Part shown: in pieces, positions 53,326-61,061 of the stretch
Position numbering within the stretch: the first letter of the stretch is position 1
How the letters are laid out: every line of letters begins with the position of its first letter
DNA from: Arthrobacter sp. SX1312
GTDB lineage: Bacteria; Actinomycetota; Actinomycetes; Actinomycetales; Micrococcaceae
Direction: 5' to 3'
Assembly: GCF_002929295.1 (NCBI RefSeq)
Contig: NZ_PJIM01000002.1
Span: 640,191-704,190, forward strand
DNA length: 64,000 nt
The notes under the pieces: generated by a model
What the model saw: the letters and a program-made list of their open reading frames with translations, nothing else
Database searches by the model: none
What the model was told of the DNA's origin: nothing
Program-made: the position numbers and the translations under genes

Positions 53326-53550
53326 ATGGACCAGCAGCTACCCGGCGGGGGAACGAGCCGCAGCCCGCGACCGCGCTACCCCCTGAGCAGGCTCCTGCTG
53401 GTGGTGCTCATCGGCTTCCTCGCGTCGACCGTCCTCCAGTGGGTCTTCCCCGACCTCGGCGCGGTGGCGCGGCTGTCCATCCTCGTGAGTGTCGCCGCAC
53501 TCATCTCCATCGCGGTGACGCTCCGCCAGCAGAAGCGGCCGCCGCAGTAG
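53326..53550 (+). CDS. Small two-helix membrane protein
   Basis: A 74-residue protein with a basic N-terminus (RSPRPRYPLSR), two membrane helices (LLLVVLIGFLASTVLQWVF and LSILVSVAALISIAVTL) and a basic end. It begins nine bases after the E2 stop, so it is probably read with the operon. The function is unknown. Confidence 0.78.
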   Translation: MDQQLPGGGTSRSPRPRYPLSRLLLVVLIGFLASTVLQWVFPDLGAVARLSILVSVAALISIAVTLRQQKRPPQ

Positions 53551-53569
53551 GCGTGACCCGGCCGGTGGG

Positions 53570-54862
53570 CTACCGGTTCTGCTCGATCGCGCCGCGCAGG
53601 ATCGGCGCGAGGCGGCGGACGCCCTCGACGATGTCCTCGGGTGAGACGGCGCTGAAGGCCAGCCGGAGCTTGTTCGAGGGCTCGTCCGACGGCGTGAAGG
53701 CAGCGCCGGGGATGAACACGACGCCGGCGTCGATCGCCGTGTAGAGCAGCGGATAGGTGTCGATGCCCTCCGGCAGGGTGACCCAGACGAAGAAGCCGCC
53801 GTCCGGGGTGGTCCAGTGGACGCCCTCGGGGAATTCCTCGGCGAGGGCGCCGAGCATGGCATCGCACCGCTCGCGGTAGAGGCTGCGCATCGAGTCCAGA
53901 TGCCCGCGCCAGTCGTACTCGGTGAGGTACGCGCTCACGAGCATCTGCGTGAGCGGGGACGGGCACAGCACCACGGCCTCGCAGGCGAGATAGAACCGGC
54001 GGTAGAGGTGCTTGGGTACCAGGGCCCAGCCGAGCCGCACGCCGGGCGCGAAGATCTTCGAGAAGGAGCCGAGGTAGATGACGTCGTCGGGATTGTCCGC
54101 GCGCATGGGCTTCAGGGGCTCGCCGTCGAAGCGCAGCATGCCGTAGGGGTTGTCCTCCAGGACGAGGATGTTGTGGGCACGGCAGATGTCGACGACCCGC
54201 TGGCGGCGGTCGTCGGCCATCGTGATGCCGCTCGGGTTGTTGAAGCTGGGGATCGTGTACAGCAGCTTGATCGCGCGGCCCTGCGCCCGGAGTTCGGCGA
54301 TGACCCGTTCGAGCTCCTCGGGGATCAGCCCGGCGTCGTCCATCGGGATGGTGACGACGTCGACCTCGTACGCCTCGAACGTGTTGAGGGCGCCCACGTA
54401 GGTGGGGTCCTCGCAGAGGATCACGTCCCCGGGATCGCAGAAGACCTTCGCCGCGACGTCCTGCGCCGATTGCGAGCCGGTGGTGATCACGATGTCATCG
54501 GGGCTCGCGCCCTCGATGCCCTCGGCCGCCATCACGTCGCAGACGAGCCGCCGGAGCTCGTCCATGCCCTGACCGCCGCCGTACTGCAGGGCCTCGAGCC
54601 CGCGCTCGGCGATGATCTTCTGGGCGGTCCGGCCGAGGTCCTCGAGCGGCAGGGACTTCAGGTACGGACTCCCGCCCGCGAGCGACACGAGGCCCGGACG
54701 GATGGAGATGTCGAAGACATCGCGCACCGCCGACTGCTTGATGTTGGCCGCGCGCAGGGAGAAGAGCCGGTCGTGGCGCGCGGCGGAATCGACGGCGCGT
54801 TCGAGGGCCGCCTCGGTCTCGGCGGGCAGGAAGTCGGTCGGGGTCTCGCTGGAGGACGTCAC
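53570..54862 (-). CDS. PLP-dependent aminotransferase (AAT class I, 2-aminoadipate-like)
   Basis: A 430-residue fold-type I aminotransferase: ISIRPGLVSLAGGSPYLKSLPLEDLGRTAQKII, YGGGQGMDELRRLV, ITTGSQSAQDVAAKVFCDPGDVILCEDPTYVGAL, IPSFNNPSGITM, LVLEDNPYGMLRF and the PLP lysine in IYLGSFSKIFAPGVRLGW. The family includes LysN-type and MocR-related aminotransferases with broad substrates. There is no fused HTH. It is transcribed towards the keto-acid operon and could supply keto acids for it. Confidence 0.93.
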   Translation of the reverse strand: MTSSSETPTDFLPAETEAALERAVDSAARHDRLFSLRAANIKQSAVRDVFDISIRPGLVSLAGGSPYLKSLPLEDLGRTAQKIIAERGLEALQYGGGQGMDELRRLVCDVMAAEGIEGASPDDIVITTGSQSAQDVAAKVFCDPGDVILCEDPTYVGALNTFEAYEVDVVTIPMDDAGLIPEELERVIAELRAQGRAIKLLYTIPSFNNPSGITMADDRRQRVVDICRAHNILVLEDNPYGMLRFDGEPLKPMRADNPDDVIYLGSFSKIFAPGVRLGWALVPKHLYRRFYLACEAVVLCPSPLTQMLVSAYLTEYDWRGHLDSMRSLYRERCDAMLGALAEEFPEGVHWTTPDGGFFVWVTLPEGIDTYPLLYTAIDAGVVFIPGAAFTPSDEPSNKLRLAFSAVSPEDIVEGVRRLAPILRGAIEQNR

Positions 54863-54920
54863 GCCCAGAGTCTAGGCGCGGGTTCACTATCAGGCAACAG
54901 GTGTTGCCCATCGGTGCTGC

Positions 54921-55889
54921 TCAGATCCATCCCGCCTCGCGCGCCTTCAGGGCTGCCTGGAAGCGGCTGTCCGCCCGCAGCGTGTCCAGCATCCAGGCGA
55001 TGTGCCGGCGGCAGGTCCTCACATTGATGTCCAGGCGCCGCGCGATCGACTCGTCGGACAGCCCGTTCGCGAGGCCCTGGATGATGGAACGCTGCATCGC
55101 GGTCAAGGGTGACCCGACCTGCTGCGGGGAGAGGAAGGACTCGCTGATCTCCCACGCGATCTCGAACAGGTGCGTGAAGATGTTGATGAGGCTGTGGTCC
55201 CTGATGACCAGGGCGGCCTTGTCGTCGCGCGAGAGCTGGCGGCCCACCAGGGCCAGTTTCTCGTCGAAGATGAGCATGCGGAGGGGGATGAACGGGAGGA
55301 CGCCGAACTCCCCGCCACCCGCGGCGATCGCCTCCACGGCCTTGCGGGTCGGCACGTGGTCGCGCGTACTCGTGTCGTACAGGGTCCGCCGTCGCACCCC
55401 GTTCCCCAGGAGCTCCAGATCCTTGCGGACGCTCTCCTCGTGGACGTCCGCCGTCGAGCCCTGACCGGGCTGTGCGATGTACACCTTCTCGGTGACGTCG
55501 CGCCCGTAGTCGATGAGGACCCGGTGGATGAGGTGCGGGTCCTCCAGGGTCTCCACCGACGTGCTGGCGAGGACGTGTTTGCGCGCGTCCAGGAAGGTGG
55601 GCAGGAGGCTGGACAGTTCGCGCCGCTGGACGCTGATGCGCGCCTTGAGTTCCTGCATGGCGCGTTCGTCCGCGTCGACGAGGTCCGCGAGGGCGACGTC
55701 GGGGGAGACCGCCACGAGCCCGTCCGGGCTGCCGGCCTGCGGGCTGAGGAGTCGGCGCTCGGACAACTCGAAGACGGCATCGTCGATGCGGCGCAGCGTC
55801 AGGCCGAGGGCCTCGGAGGCCTCGGAACGCGTCCAGCCCGGATGTCCGACGGCGTACCGGTACACCTCGATCGACGTCGCACCCAGCAT
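54921..55889 (-). CDS. TrmB-like/LuxR-HTH regulator divergent from the peptide gene
   Basis: A 322-residue regulator. The N-terminus (1-60) is a winged-helix like TrmB (MLGATSIEVYRYAVGHPGWTRSEASEALGLTLRRIDDAVFELSERRLL). A helical linker (about 75-105) leads to a sensor-like middle domain (110-235) and a C-terminal LuxR-type HTH (250-312: PLTAMQRSIIQGLANGLSDESIARRLDINVRTCRRHIAWMLDTL). AAGGAG seven bases upstream fixes the ATG at 55889; the longer frame is not supported. It faces the SWDWPK peptide gene across 370 bp holding an 18-bp palindrome, so it probably controls that locus. Confidence 0.88.
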   Translation of the reverse strand: MLGATSIEVYRYAVGHPGWTRSEASEALGLTLRRIDDAVFELSERRLLSPQAGSPDGLVAVSPDVALADLVDADERAMQELKARISVQRRELSSLLPTFLDARKHVLASTSVETLEDPHLIHRVLIDYGRDVTEKVYIAQPGQGSTADVHEESVRKDLELLGNGVRRRTLYDTSTRDHVPTRKAVEAIAAGGGEFGVLPFIPLRMLIFDEKLALVGRQLSRDDKAALVIRDHSLINIFTHLFEIAWEISESFLSPQQVGSPLTAMQRSIIQGLANGLSDESIARRLDINVRTCRRHIAWMLDTLRADSRFQAALKAREAGWI

Positions 55890-56197
55890 GTGAGCTCCTT
55901 GTCCGGCCGCTGGTACCAGCGGCGAATCGCGTGCAAAAAAGATGACATGTCCAGTTAATGACACAGCGGGGACGGTGGCAATCCAGCCGTCCCGGCAATG
56001 CCGGGATCCGCGTGATTCCGCGGTTCTGAGCCCGGAACACCGCTGTCTCGGATCGTCACGGAGCGCCCCCGCGTCCTGATCGCGCCATGTCCGCAAACGG
56101 CCACCTCTACTGCTGGACACTACCTGTCGGCGGCGGACATTCTGATGAAGCCGATCCAGTGGAAGTCCCGAGGGGGGCCTTCCCGCAACGGATCGGG
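55890..56197. other. Divergent promoter region of the peptide locus
   Basis: No gene. It holds an inverted pair ATGTCCGC (56087-56094) and GCGGACAT (56133-56140), 38 bases apart, plus G-rich runs. The promoters of the regulator and of the peptide operon must lie here and in the next 60 bases. Confidence 0.5.
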
Positions 56198-56215
56198 CAC
56201 TGCCGATCGGCAGTG
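56198..56215. promoter_or_regulatory. Perfect 18-bp palindrome upstream of the peptide gene
   Basis: CACTGCCGATCGGCAGTG ends 44 bases before the peptide ATG. Its length and symmetry fit the site of a dimeric LuxR-type HTH, such as the divergent regulator. Confidence 0.6.
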
Positions 56216-56259
56216 TGGGGACAGCTCGACCACCCGGACACGGGCAAGGAAGGATCGCC

Positions 56260-56400
56260 ATGAAGAAGGTATTCGGCGCAACTGCAGGCCTGTTGATCGT
56301 GGTGGGAGCTGTTCTGCCGGCAGGCCAGTCCGTCAGTGCGGGTAGCTGGGACTGGCCGAAGGGTCAGCCCACAGCGGCGAGCTGGGACTGGCCGAAGTAA
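56260..56400 (+). CDS. 46-residue secreted peptide with duplicated SWDWPK motif
   Basis: The product has a Sec-type signal (MKKVFGATAGLLIVVGAVLP, cleavage likely after SVSA) and a 19-residue mature part, GSWDWPKGQPTAASWDWPK, made of two SWDWPK units joined by GQPTAA. AAGGAAGGA stands at ideal spacing before the ATG. Four of the last 19 residues are Trp. Each unit is preceded by a small-residue cut site (VSA-G and TAA-S), so export could release two short peptides. It heads an operon with a lantibiotic-dehydratase C-terminal enzyme. It may be a peptide signal, a RiPP precursor, or less likely a Trp-rich leader peptide for attenuation. Confidence 0.8.
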   Translation: MKKVFGATAGLLIVVGAVLPAGQSVSAGSWDWPKGQPTAASWDWPK

Positions 56401-56406
56401 CAGGTG

Positions 56407-56429
56407 CCCCCGGACCGGAGTCCGGAGGG
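56407..56429 (+). terminator. Hairpin between the peptide and enzyme genes
   Basis: CCCCCGGAC and GTCCGGAGGG pair over nine bases (one bulged A) around CGGA, six bases after the peptide stop. There is no T-run. It may partly stop transcription so that the peptide is made in excess, or stabilise its message. Confidence 0.55.
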
Positions 56430-56483
56430 CGCCCCCGGAGCCCGCCCCAGCGGGGGTGATCACAGACCCTGAAGGAGAGAGCC

Positions 56484-57458
56484 ATGAGCCAGCTGACCGC
56501 CGTTCGTACCGCCTCACGGACAGCCGTCAGCACTCAGTGGTGGCATCTCTCCCTCTCGACGGGTGGCTTCGATGTAGCGGACGGCATCATCGAAGAACTG
56601 GTCACCCCGCTGGTGGCGCAGGCCCGGGCACTGGGGGCCAAGCGCTGGTACTTTACCCGGTGCGAGGATCCGTCGACGGGCCTCGTGGGCCAGGTCAAGC
56701 TCAGCATCCACGCCCACCCCCGCGTCCTGGAACCCCTGCGCACCTTCGAGCGGGCACTCCAGGCCCGTAGTGCACGGAGCATGCCCCTGCTGGTGGTCCG
56801 CCAGCATTTCACCGCTCCCGCCAGCAACACCTACTACTCGGGCGGCCGGGAGATGGCCGATCCACAGCTCGAGGCCAACCTCGTCAGATACGGCGGGGTC
56901 GAGGGTCTGCACCTCGCCGAAGAGGTCTTCGAACTCGGCTCCGAGCTCGCCCTCTGGGGCTATCAGCGCTTCCCCCGCATGCAGAGCCGCTCGGCGCTCG
57001 GGGCGTTGATCCTCTTCGACTCCGCGCAGAGCATGATGCGCGGCCCCCATTCCGCGGGATGGCCGGACCGCCGCAGACTCTCCTGGGACTTCTACTGGGA
57101 CAGCCACCTCCGCACGTGCACCGCCGACGTCGGCCCGCGCGCCCCGGGGGTCCGGGAGGCGATGGCCGCGCAGGTGGCCGCGAAAGCCCCCGGGTTCCAT
57201 GCGCTCATGGCGGCCACGGCCGCGGAATCCGCCGTTCAGAACTGGCGGCGGCGCTGGTTCCGCGCACTCGACACCTATCTGTACCGGGCGGACAAGGTCC
57301 GCGTCAGCCGCAGCGCCCAGCACCTGACCGTGTACCAGGCGCACATGGCGCTGAACCGCCTCGGTTTCGCCGCCCGGGAGGAGGCGGCACTGGGGTTGTA
57401 CGCGCGGAGCTGGAAGCCGCTGGCCGCCCCGGCCCGAGCCTCACGCACCGCCCCATAG
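56484..57458 (+). CDS. Stand-alone lantibiotic-dehydratase C-terminal (SpaB_C/PEARL-like) enzyme
   Basis: A 324-residue protein matching the thiopeptide-type bacteriocin biosynthesis domain: QWWHLSLSTGGFDVADGIIEELVTPLVAQARALGAKRWYFTRCEDPSTGLVGQVKLSIHAHP at the start and the hallmark NLVRYGGVEGLHLAEEVFELGSELALWG in the middle. In LanB enzymes this domain removes glutamate; as a separate protein it is found in split dehydratases and in PEARLs, which add an amino acid from aminoacyl-tRNA to a peptide C-terminus (TglB, BhaB). No LanB N-terminal partner is in the window, which favours the PEARL type. AAGGAGAGAG precedes the ATG. The last third is basic (WRRRWFRALDTYLYRADKVRVSR), suitable for tRNA binding. 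Confidence 0.82.
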   Translation: MSQLTAVRTASRTAVSTQWWHLSLSTGGFDVADGIIEELVTPLVAQARALGAKRWYFTRCEDPSTGLVGQVKLSIHAHPRVLEPLRTFERALQARSARSMPLLVVRQHFTAPASNTYYSGGREMADPQLEANLVRYGGVEGLHLAEEVFELGSELALWGYQRFPRMQSRSALGALILFDSAQSMMRGPHSAGWPDRRRLSWDFYWDSHLRTCTADVGPRAPGVREAMAAQVAAKAPGFHALMAATAAESAVQNWRRRWFRALDTYLYRADKVRVSRSAQHLTVYQAHMALNRLGFAAREEAALGLYARSWKPLAAPARASRTAP

Positions 57459-57490
57459 ACCGGCCCACCCATCGACCGAAGGACTGCACC

Positions 57491-57682
57491 ATGAACGCGA
57501 GGACCACCATCGTGCTGGCCATGGACGACGCCGACCTCTCCGAGGCGCTCGGCTGTTCGTCGGAGGAAGTCGAGTCGATGCAGAACGACGGCGTCCTCGC
57601 CCCGCAGGGCCAGCTCTGGGAGATCGGCCCGGCGCGGGACTATTTGAGGGATGCCGCCTGGGCAGACAACCTCTGGCACTGA
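57491..57682 (+). CDS. 63-residue protein of the peptide locus
   Basis: A small acidic protein: IVLAMDDADLSEALGCSSEEVESMQNDGVL, then GQLWEIGPARDYLRDAAWADNLWH. The middle has the look of a minimal helix-turn-helix or peptide-recognition fold. It could be a RiPP recognition-like helper, an immunity protein, or a small regulator. GAAGGA stands before the ATG, and it lies 32 bases after the enzyme gene in the same transcript, which ends at the strong terminator downstream. Confidence 0.72.
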   Translation: MNARTTIVLAMDDADLSEALGCSSEEVESMQNDGVLAPQGQLWEIGPARDYLRDAAWADNLWH

Positions 57683-57704
57683 GGGGACCTCGAACGCAGC
57701 CGAA

Positions 57705-57743
57705 CGACAGGACGCCGGCGCGGAATGCGCCGGCGTCCTGTCG
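57705..57743. terminator. Strong bidirectional terminator
   Basis: A perfect 17-bp stem (CGACAGGACGCCGGCGC and its complement) with loop GGAAT, between the end of the peptide locus and the end of the convergent FMN reductase gene. Confidence 0.9.
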
Positions 57744-57785
57744 TCCCCGCGCTGCTATCGGTGCTGCGTGGGCGGATGCTGGGGA

Positions 57786-58346
57786 TCAGGCCGCGATCGG
57801 GGTGGCCGCCCCGGCGAGGGCCATCAGTACCCCGGTGACCAGGCCGGAGACCTCGGCGTCGTCCTTCGGGTGCAGCTCCGCGAAGCGCGTGATCGAGCTG
57901 CCGATGGAGAGCCGGGCCTCATCGAGCACCGTGGCGCCTGCGACGCCGAGGGAGCGGCGGGCCTCGTCATGGGCCCACACCCCGCCGTACTGGCCGAACG
58001 CCGAACCGATGACGGCTGCGGGCTTGCTTGAGAGCGCGGCGGCGCCGTAGGGACGGGAGAGCCAGTCGATGGCGTTCTTCAGCACCGCCGGCATGCTGCC
58101 GTTGTACTCGGGGGAGATGAGCAGGACGGCGTCCGCATCGGCTGCCGCGGCCCGGAGGGCATCGACGGCCTGGGGGCGGTCGGTGTCGTTGTCGATGTCC
58201 TCGTTGTAGAACGGCACGTCGTTCAGCGCATCGAACGTGACGACGTCGACGGCCTCGGGGGCATGGGTAGCCGCCGCTTCCGCGAGCTGGCGGTTGATGG
58301 AGCCCTCGCGCAGGCTTCCGACGAGGGTGAGGATCGTGGTGGACAT
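57786..58346 (-). CDS. NADPH-dependent FMN reductase
   Basis: A 186-residue flavodoxin-like enzyme: TLVGSLREGSINRQLAEAAA (FMN phosphate site), FYNEDID, LLISPEYNGSMPAVLKNAIDWLSRP and FGQYGGVWAHDEARRSLG. Such enzymes reduce FMN, azo dyes or quinones. The start is fixed by GGAGGAAACC. A 14-bp palindrome GGGCCGTACGGCCC (58366-58379) is in its leader. The divergent TetR gene and the operator between them make it a typical repressor-controlled pair. Confidence 0.94.
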   Translation of the reverse strand: MSTTILTLVGSLREGSINRQLAEAAATHAPEAVDVVTFDALNDVPFYNEDIDNDTDRPQAVDALRAAAADADAVLLISPEYNGSMPAVLKNAIDWLSRPYGAAALSSKPAAVIGSAFGQYGGVWAHDEARRSLGVAGATVLDEARLSIGSSITRFAELHPKDDAEVSGLVTGVLMALAGAATPIAA

Positions 58347-58419
58347 GGTTTCCTCCAAGGCTGTGGGGCCGTACGGCCCGGGTGTTCGGTACTGCGACAG
58401 ATGCATCCCCTGCTGCAAG

Positions 58420-58433
58420 CGGACTACAGTCCG
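58420..58433. promoter_or_regulatory. Operator-like palindrome between FMN reductase and TetR genes
   Basis: CGGACTACAGTCCG: six-base arms CGGACT/AGTCCG with a two-base centre, in the divergent promoter region. The probable ligand is the TetR protein. Confidence 0.7.
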
Positions 58434-58459
58434 TTTTATTCCGCCGCTATAGTTGCGGC

Positions 58460-59089
58460 ATGCAGGGCGAGGAATTGCTCCGGGTCACGGGCGACGACGG
58501 AGAGCGGACCGATGCGGCACGCAACCGCCGCCTCATCCTCGACGCCGCGGCCGAGATCGTCGCGACCTGCGGTCCCGAACGGCTGACCACGGACGCCGTC
58601 GCGCGGCGCGCGGGAGTGGGCAAGGGCACGGTCTTCCGGAGGTTCGGCAACAGGGCGGGCCTCATGCACGCGCTCGCGGACGAGGCAGGGCGCTCCTTCC
58701 AGCACGCCTTCATGGCAGGCCCTCCTCCCCTGGGGCCGGGGGCGCCACCCCTCGAACGGCTGATCGCCTTCGGCGAGGCGAGTATCGAGCGCATGCGATT
58801 CGACGGGCAGATCCTCCGGGCGGCCGAGCAGCAGGGCGGGCCGGACCTCGAACACCCGACGCAGCAGCTCACGCGGCTGCACCTGGCCATGCTGCTGCGC
58901 GGCCTGCACGTTCCCGATCCGGAACTGGGCGCCTACCAGTTGTCGGCGTTCCTGAACGCGGGACTGCTGCTGCACCTGCAGGAGCACCGCGGCATGTCGA
59001 ACGCCCGCCTGGCCGGGGCATGGTGCGCCCTGGTCTCCGCCCTCGCGTCGGACGCCGACCGCAGCCGTACCGAGCGCGGGCCCTTGTAG
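58460..59089 (+). CDS. TetR-family transcriptional regulator
   Basis: A 209-residue regulator. The N-terminal HTH (RRLILDAAAEIVATCGPERLTTDAVARRAGVGKGTVFRRFGNRAGLMHALADEAG) is standard TetR; the helical ligand-binding part follows (FGEASIERMRFDGQILRAAEQQGG). It is divergent from the FMN reductase gene and likely represses it until a quinone-like or azo ligand appears. Confidence 0.93.
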   Translation: MQGEELLRVTGDDGERTDAARNRRLILDAAAEIVATCGPERLTTDAVARRAGVGKGTVFRRFGNRAGLMHALADEAGRSFQHAFMAGPPPLGPGAPPLERLIAFGEASIERMRFDGQILRAAEQQGGPDLEHPTQQLTRLHLAMLLRGLHVPDPELGAYQLSAFLNAGLLLHLQEHRGMSNARLAGAWCALVSALASDADRSRTERGPL

Positions 59090-59159
59090 ACTGGCAGGCG
59101 CCGGCGCCCTGCCGGCCGTCGAGTGAAGTTGGTGGAGCGTGGAGGAGGTACCCGAGCAG

Positions 59160-59966
59160 ATGTCCGACTCCCATGAAGCCGTCGAGGACGAGGCAATGGG
59201 CGGACCGCGCCTCCACCTCGTGGCCGACGACGTCGACCTCCCTTCCCCCGAGACCGCCGCCGCGCGGCTCCAGGACCTCCTGGTGGACCACCCCGACGTG
59301 CAGACCTTCCTGCAGGAACTGGCCGAGTTCACCGCCGAGACGCTCGGCGCCGAGGACGATACCTACTGCGGCATCACCCTGCAGCGTTCGGTCCACGAGC
59401 AGCTCACCGTGGGCAGCAGCGGGGAGAAGGCCAAAGCCATGGACGAGGTGCAGTACGAGCACGATGACGGCCCATGCCTGCACGCCCTGCGTGTGCACGA
59501 CGAGGTGTTCATCGCGGATGCCCGTACCGAAGCCCGTTGGCCCGAGTTCATGGAACACATCACGCGGAACGGCGTCGGCGCCATGTTCTGCCTTCCCCTG
59601 GACCTCGAGGGCTCGGCGCGTGCGGCCCTCAACCTCTACGCCGAGGACGTCTCCGTCTTCAGCGAGGACTACCGGCGGGTCGCCCGCGCCTTCACGGTGC
59701 AGGCGTCGCAGGCCCTGAAGCTCGCCGTGCGCGTGGCGCAGCATGCTGCCACGGCGGAGGACCTCCACGCCGTGCTGCAGACCCGCACCGAGATCGACCT
59801 CGCCGTCGGGATCATCATGGGCCAGGACAACTGCTCGCAGAAGGATGCGTTCGACAAGATGCGCCGGGCCTCCAACTCCCGCAACGTGAAGCTCCGGGTG
59901 CTCGCCGCGGGCATGGTCGCCGGGTTGAACGGCACCGTTCCCCGCGCCCACTTCGAGCCCTCCTGA
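59160..59966 (+). CDS. GAF-ANTAR antiterminator
   Basis: A 268-residue protein: a GAF domain (about 45-200: LQELAEFTAETLGAEDDTYCGITLQRS, DDGPCLHALRVHDEVFIADARTEARWPEF, GAMFCLPLDLEGSARAALNLYAED) and an ANTAR domain (215-260: LHAVLQTRTEIDLAVGIIMGQDNCSQKDAFDKMRRASNSRNVKLRVLAAGMV). It is the intact version of the truncated gene at 38340. ANTAR binds dual hairpins in leaders. ATG 59160 is preferred; GTG 59139 is possible. Confidence 0.88.
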   Translation: MSDSHEAVEDEAMGGPRLHLVADDVDLPSPETAAARLQDLLVDHPDVQTFLQELAEFTAETLGAEDDTYCGITLQRSVHEQLTVGSSGEKAKAMDEVQYEHDDGPCLHALRVHDEVFIADARTEARWPEFMEHITRNGVGAMFCLPLDLEGSARAALNLYAEDVSVFSEDYRRVARAFTVQASQALKLAVRVAQHAATAEDLHAVLQTRTEIDLAVGIIMGQDNCSQKDAFDKMRRASNSRNVKLRVLAAGMVAGLNGTVPRAHFEPS

Positions 59967-59980
59967 CGCCCGTGGGCCCG

Positions 59981-61036
59981 ATGCCGCACCGGCCCGTCCG
60001 GACGGTGCTGATCGGCTTCGGCCACGGCGGCAGCGTCTTCCATGCACCGCTGATCCAGCACGATCCCGGCTTGGACCTCGCCGTCGTCGTCACGCCGAGC
60101 CCCGGACGTCGGGACGCCGCACGGACCGCCTATCCGGCCGCGCAGGTGGCTGCCACCCTCGACGACGCGCTCCGGGCCGTGCCGGACCTCGTCCTCGCCG
60201 TCATCGCCACCCCTCACGCCTCGCACGCGCCGCTGGCCGCCGCAGCCCTCGGGCGGGGCCTGCACGTCGTCGTCGACAAGCCCTTCGTGGTGCACGTGGA
60301 CGACGGCAAGCGGCTCATCGACGCAGCACGCGCGGTCGGCAAGCTCCTCGTCCCGTTCCACAACCGACGGTGGGACGGGGACTTCCTGACGGTGCAGACC
60401 GTGGTCCGGTCGGGATCCCTGGGCGGAGTGCGGATCTTCGAGTCGGCGATGGAATCGTGGAAGCCGTCCATCAGCAAGCCGTGGAAGCGCGACGCCGGCC
60501 CGGCGGACGGCGGGGGAGTGCTCTACGACCTCGGCTCACACCTGATCGATCAGGCGCTCACCCTCTTCGGACCGGCCGTCCCCGTGTATGCCGAACTACG
60601 CAACGACCGCGGGGGTGCGGCCGAGGACTCGGCGTTCCTCGTCCTGCGCCACGACGGCGGAGTCACCAGCCGGCTGCACGCCGGGACCCTCGCACCGCTC
60701 GCCCGACCCCGCTTCCACCTCACCGGCGCGCGGAGCGGACTGACGATCACGGGCTCGGACCCGCAGGAGGCACTGCTCACGGCGGGGGTGAGGCCGGACG
60801 GCCCCGCCGACGCAGCCGGTGCCCTGATGGTGCCGCCCCGGGGTCTGATGGGGCGCGACGGCGCCACCGAGGTGCTCGCCGTCGGCCCCGGCCGGTACCC
60901 GGACTTCTACGCGGGGCTCGTCGCAGCGATCCACGGCGACGGGCCGCCGCCCGTCCAGGTGGACGACGCCCTCGACGTCGTGCGGTTGATCGAACAGGTC
61001 CACGCCGCGTACCCGTCCCGGCCGCAGGGCACCTGA
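59981..61036 (+). CDS. Gfo/Idh/MocA-family oxidoreductase
   Basis: A 351-residue NAD(P)-dependent dehydrogenase: Rossmann VRTVLIGFGHGGSVFHAPLI, VIATPHASHAPLAAAALGRGLHVVVDKPFVVHVDDGKRL (EKP-type lysine motif, here DKPF), and GGGVLYDLGSHLIDQALTLFGP with the catalytic-region His. These enzymes oxidise or reduce sugars, inositols or biliverdin-type substrates; the substrate here is unknown. A GTG at 59972 is an alternative start. Confidence 0.92.
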   Translation: MPHRPVRTVLIGFGHGGSVFHAPLIQHDPGLDLAVVVTPSPGRRDAARTAYPAAQVAATLDDALRAVPDLVLAVIATPHASHAPLAAAALGRGLHVVVDKPFVVHVDDGKRLIDAARAVGKLLVPFHNRRWDGDFLTVQTVVRSGSLGGVRIFESAMESWKPSISKPWKRDAGPADGGGVLYDLGSHLIDQALTLFGPAVPVYAELRNDRGGAAEDSAFLVLRHDGGVTSRLHAGTLAPLARPRFHLTGARSGLTITGSDPQEALLTAGVRPDGPADAAGALMVPPRGLMGRDGATEVLAVGPGRYPDFYAGLVAAIHGDGPPPVQVDDALDVVRLIEQVHAAYPSRPQGT

Positions 61037-61061
61037 CCGGGCGGGCCGGGTGCCCCCAGCA

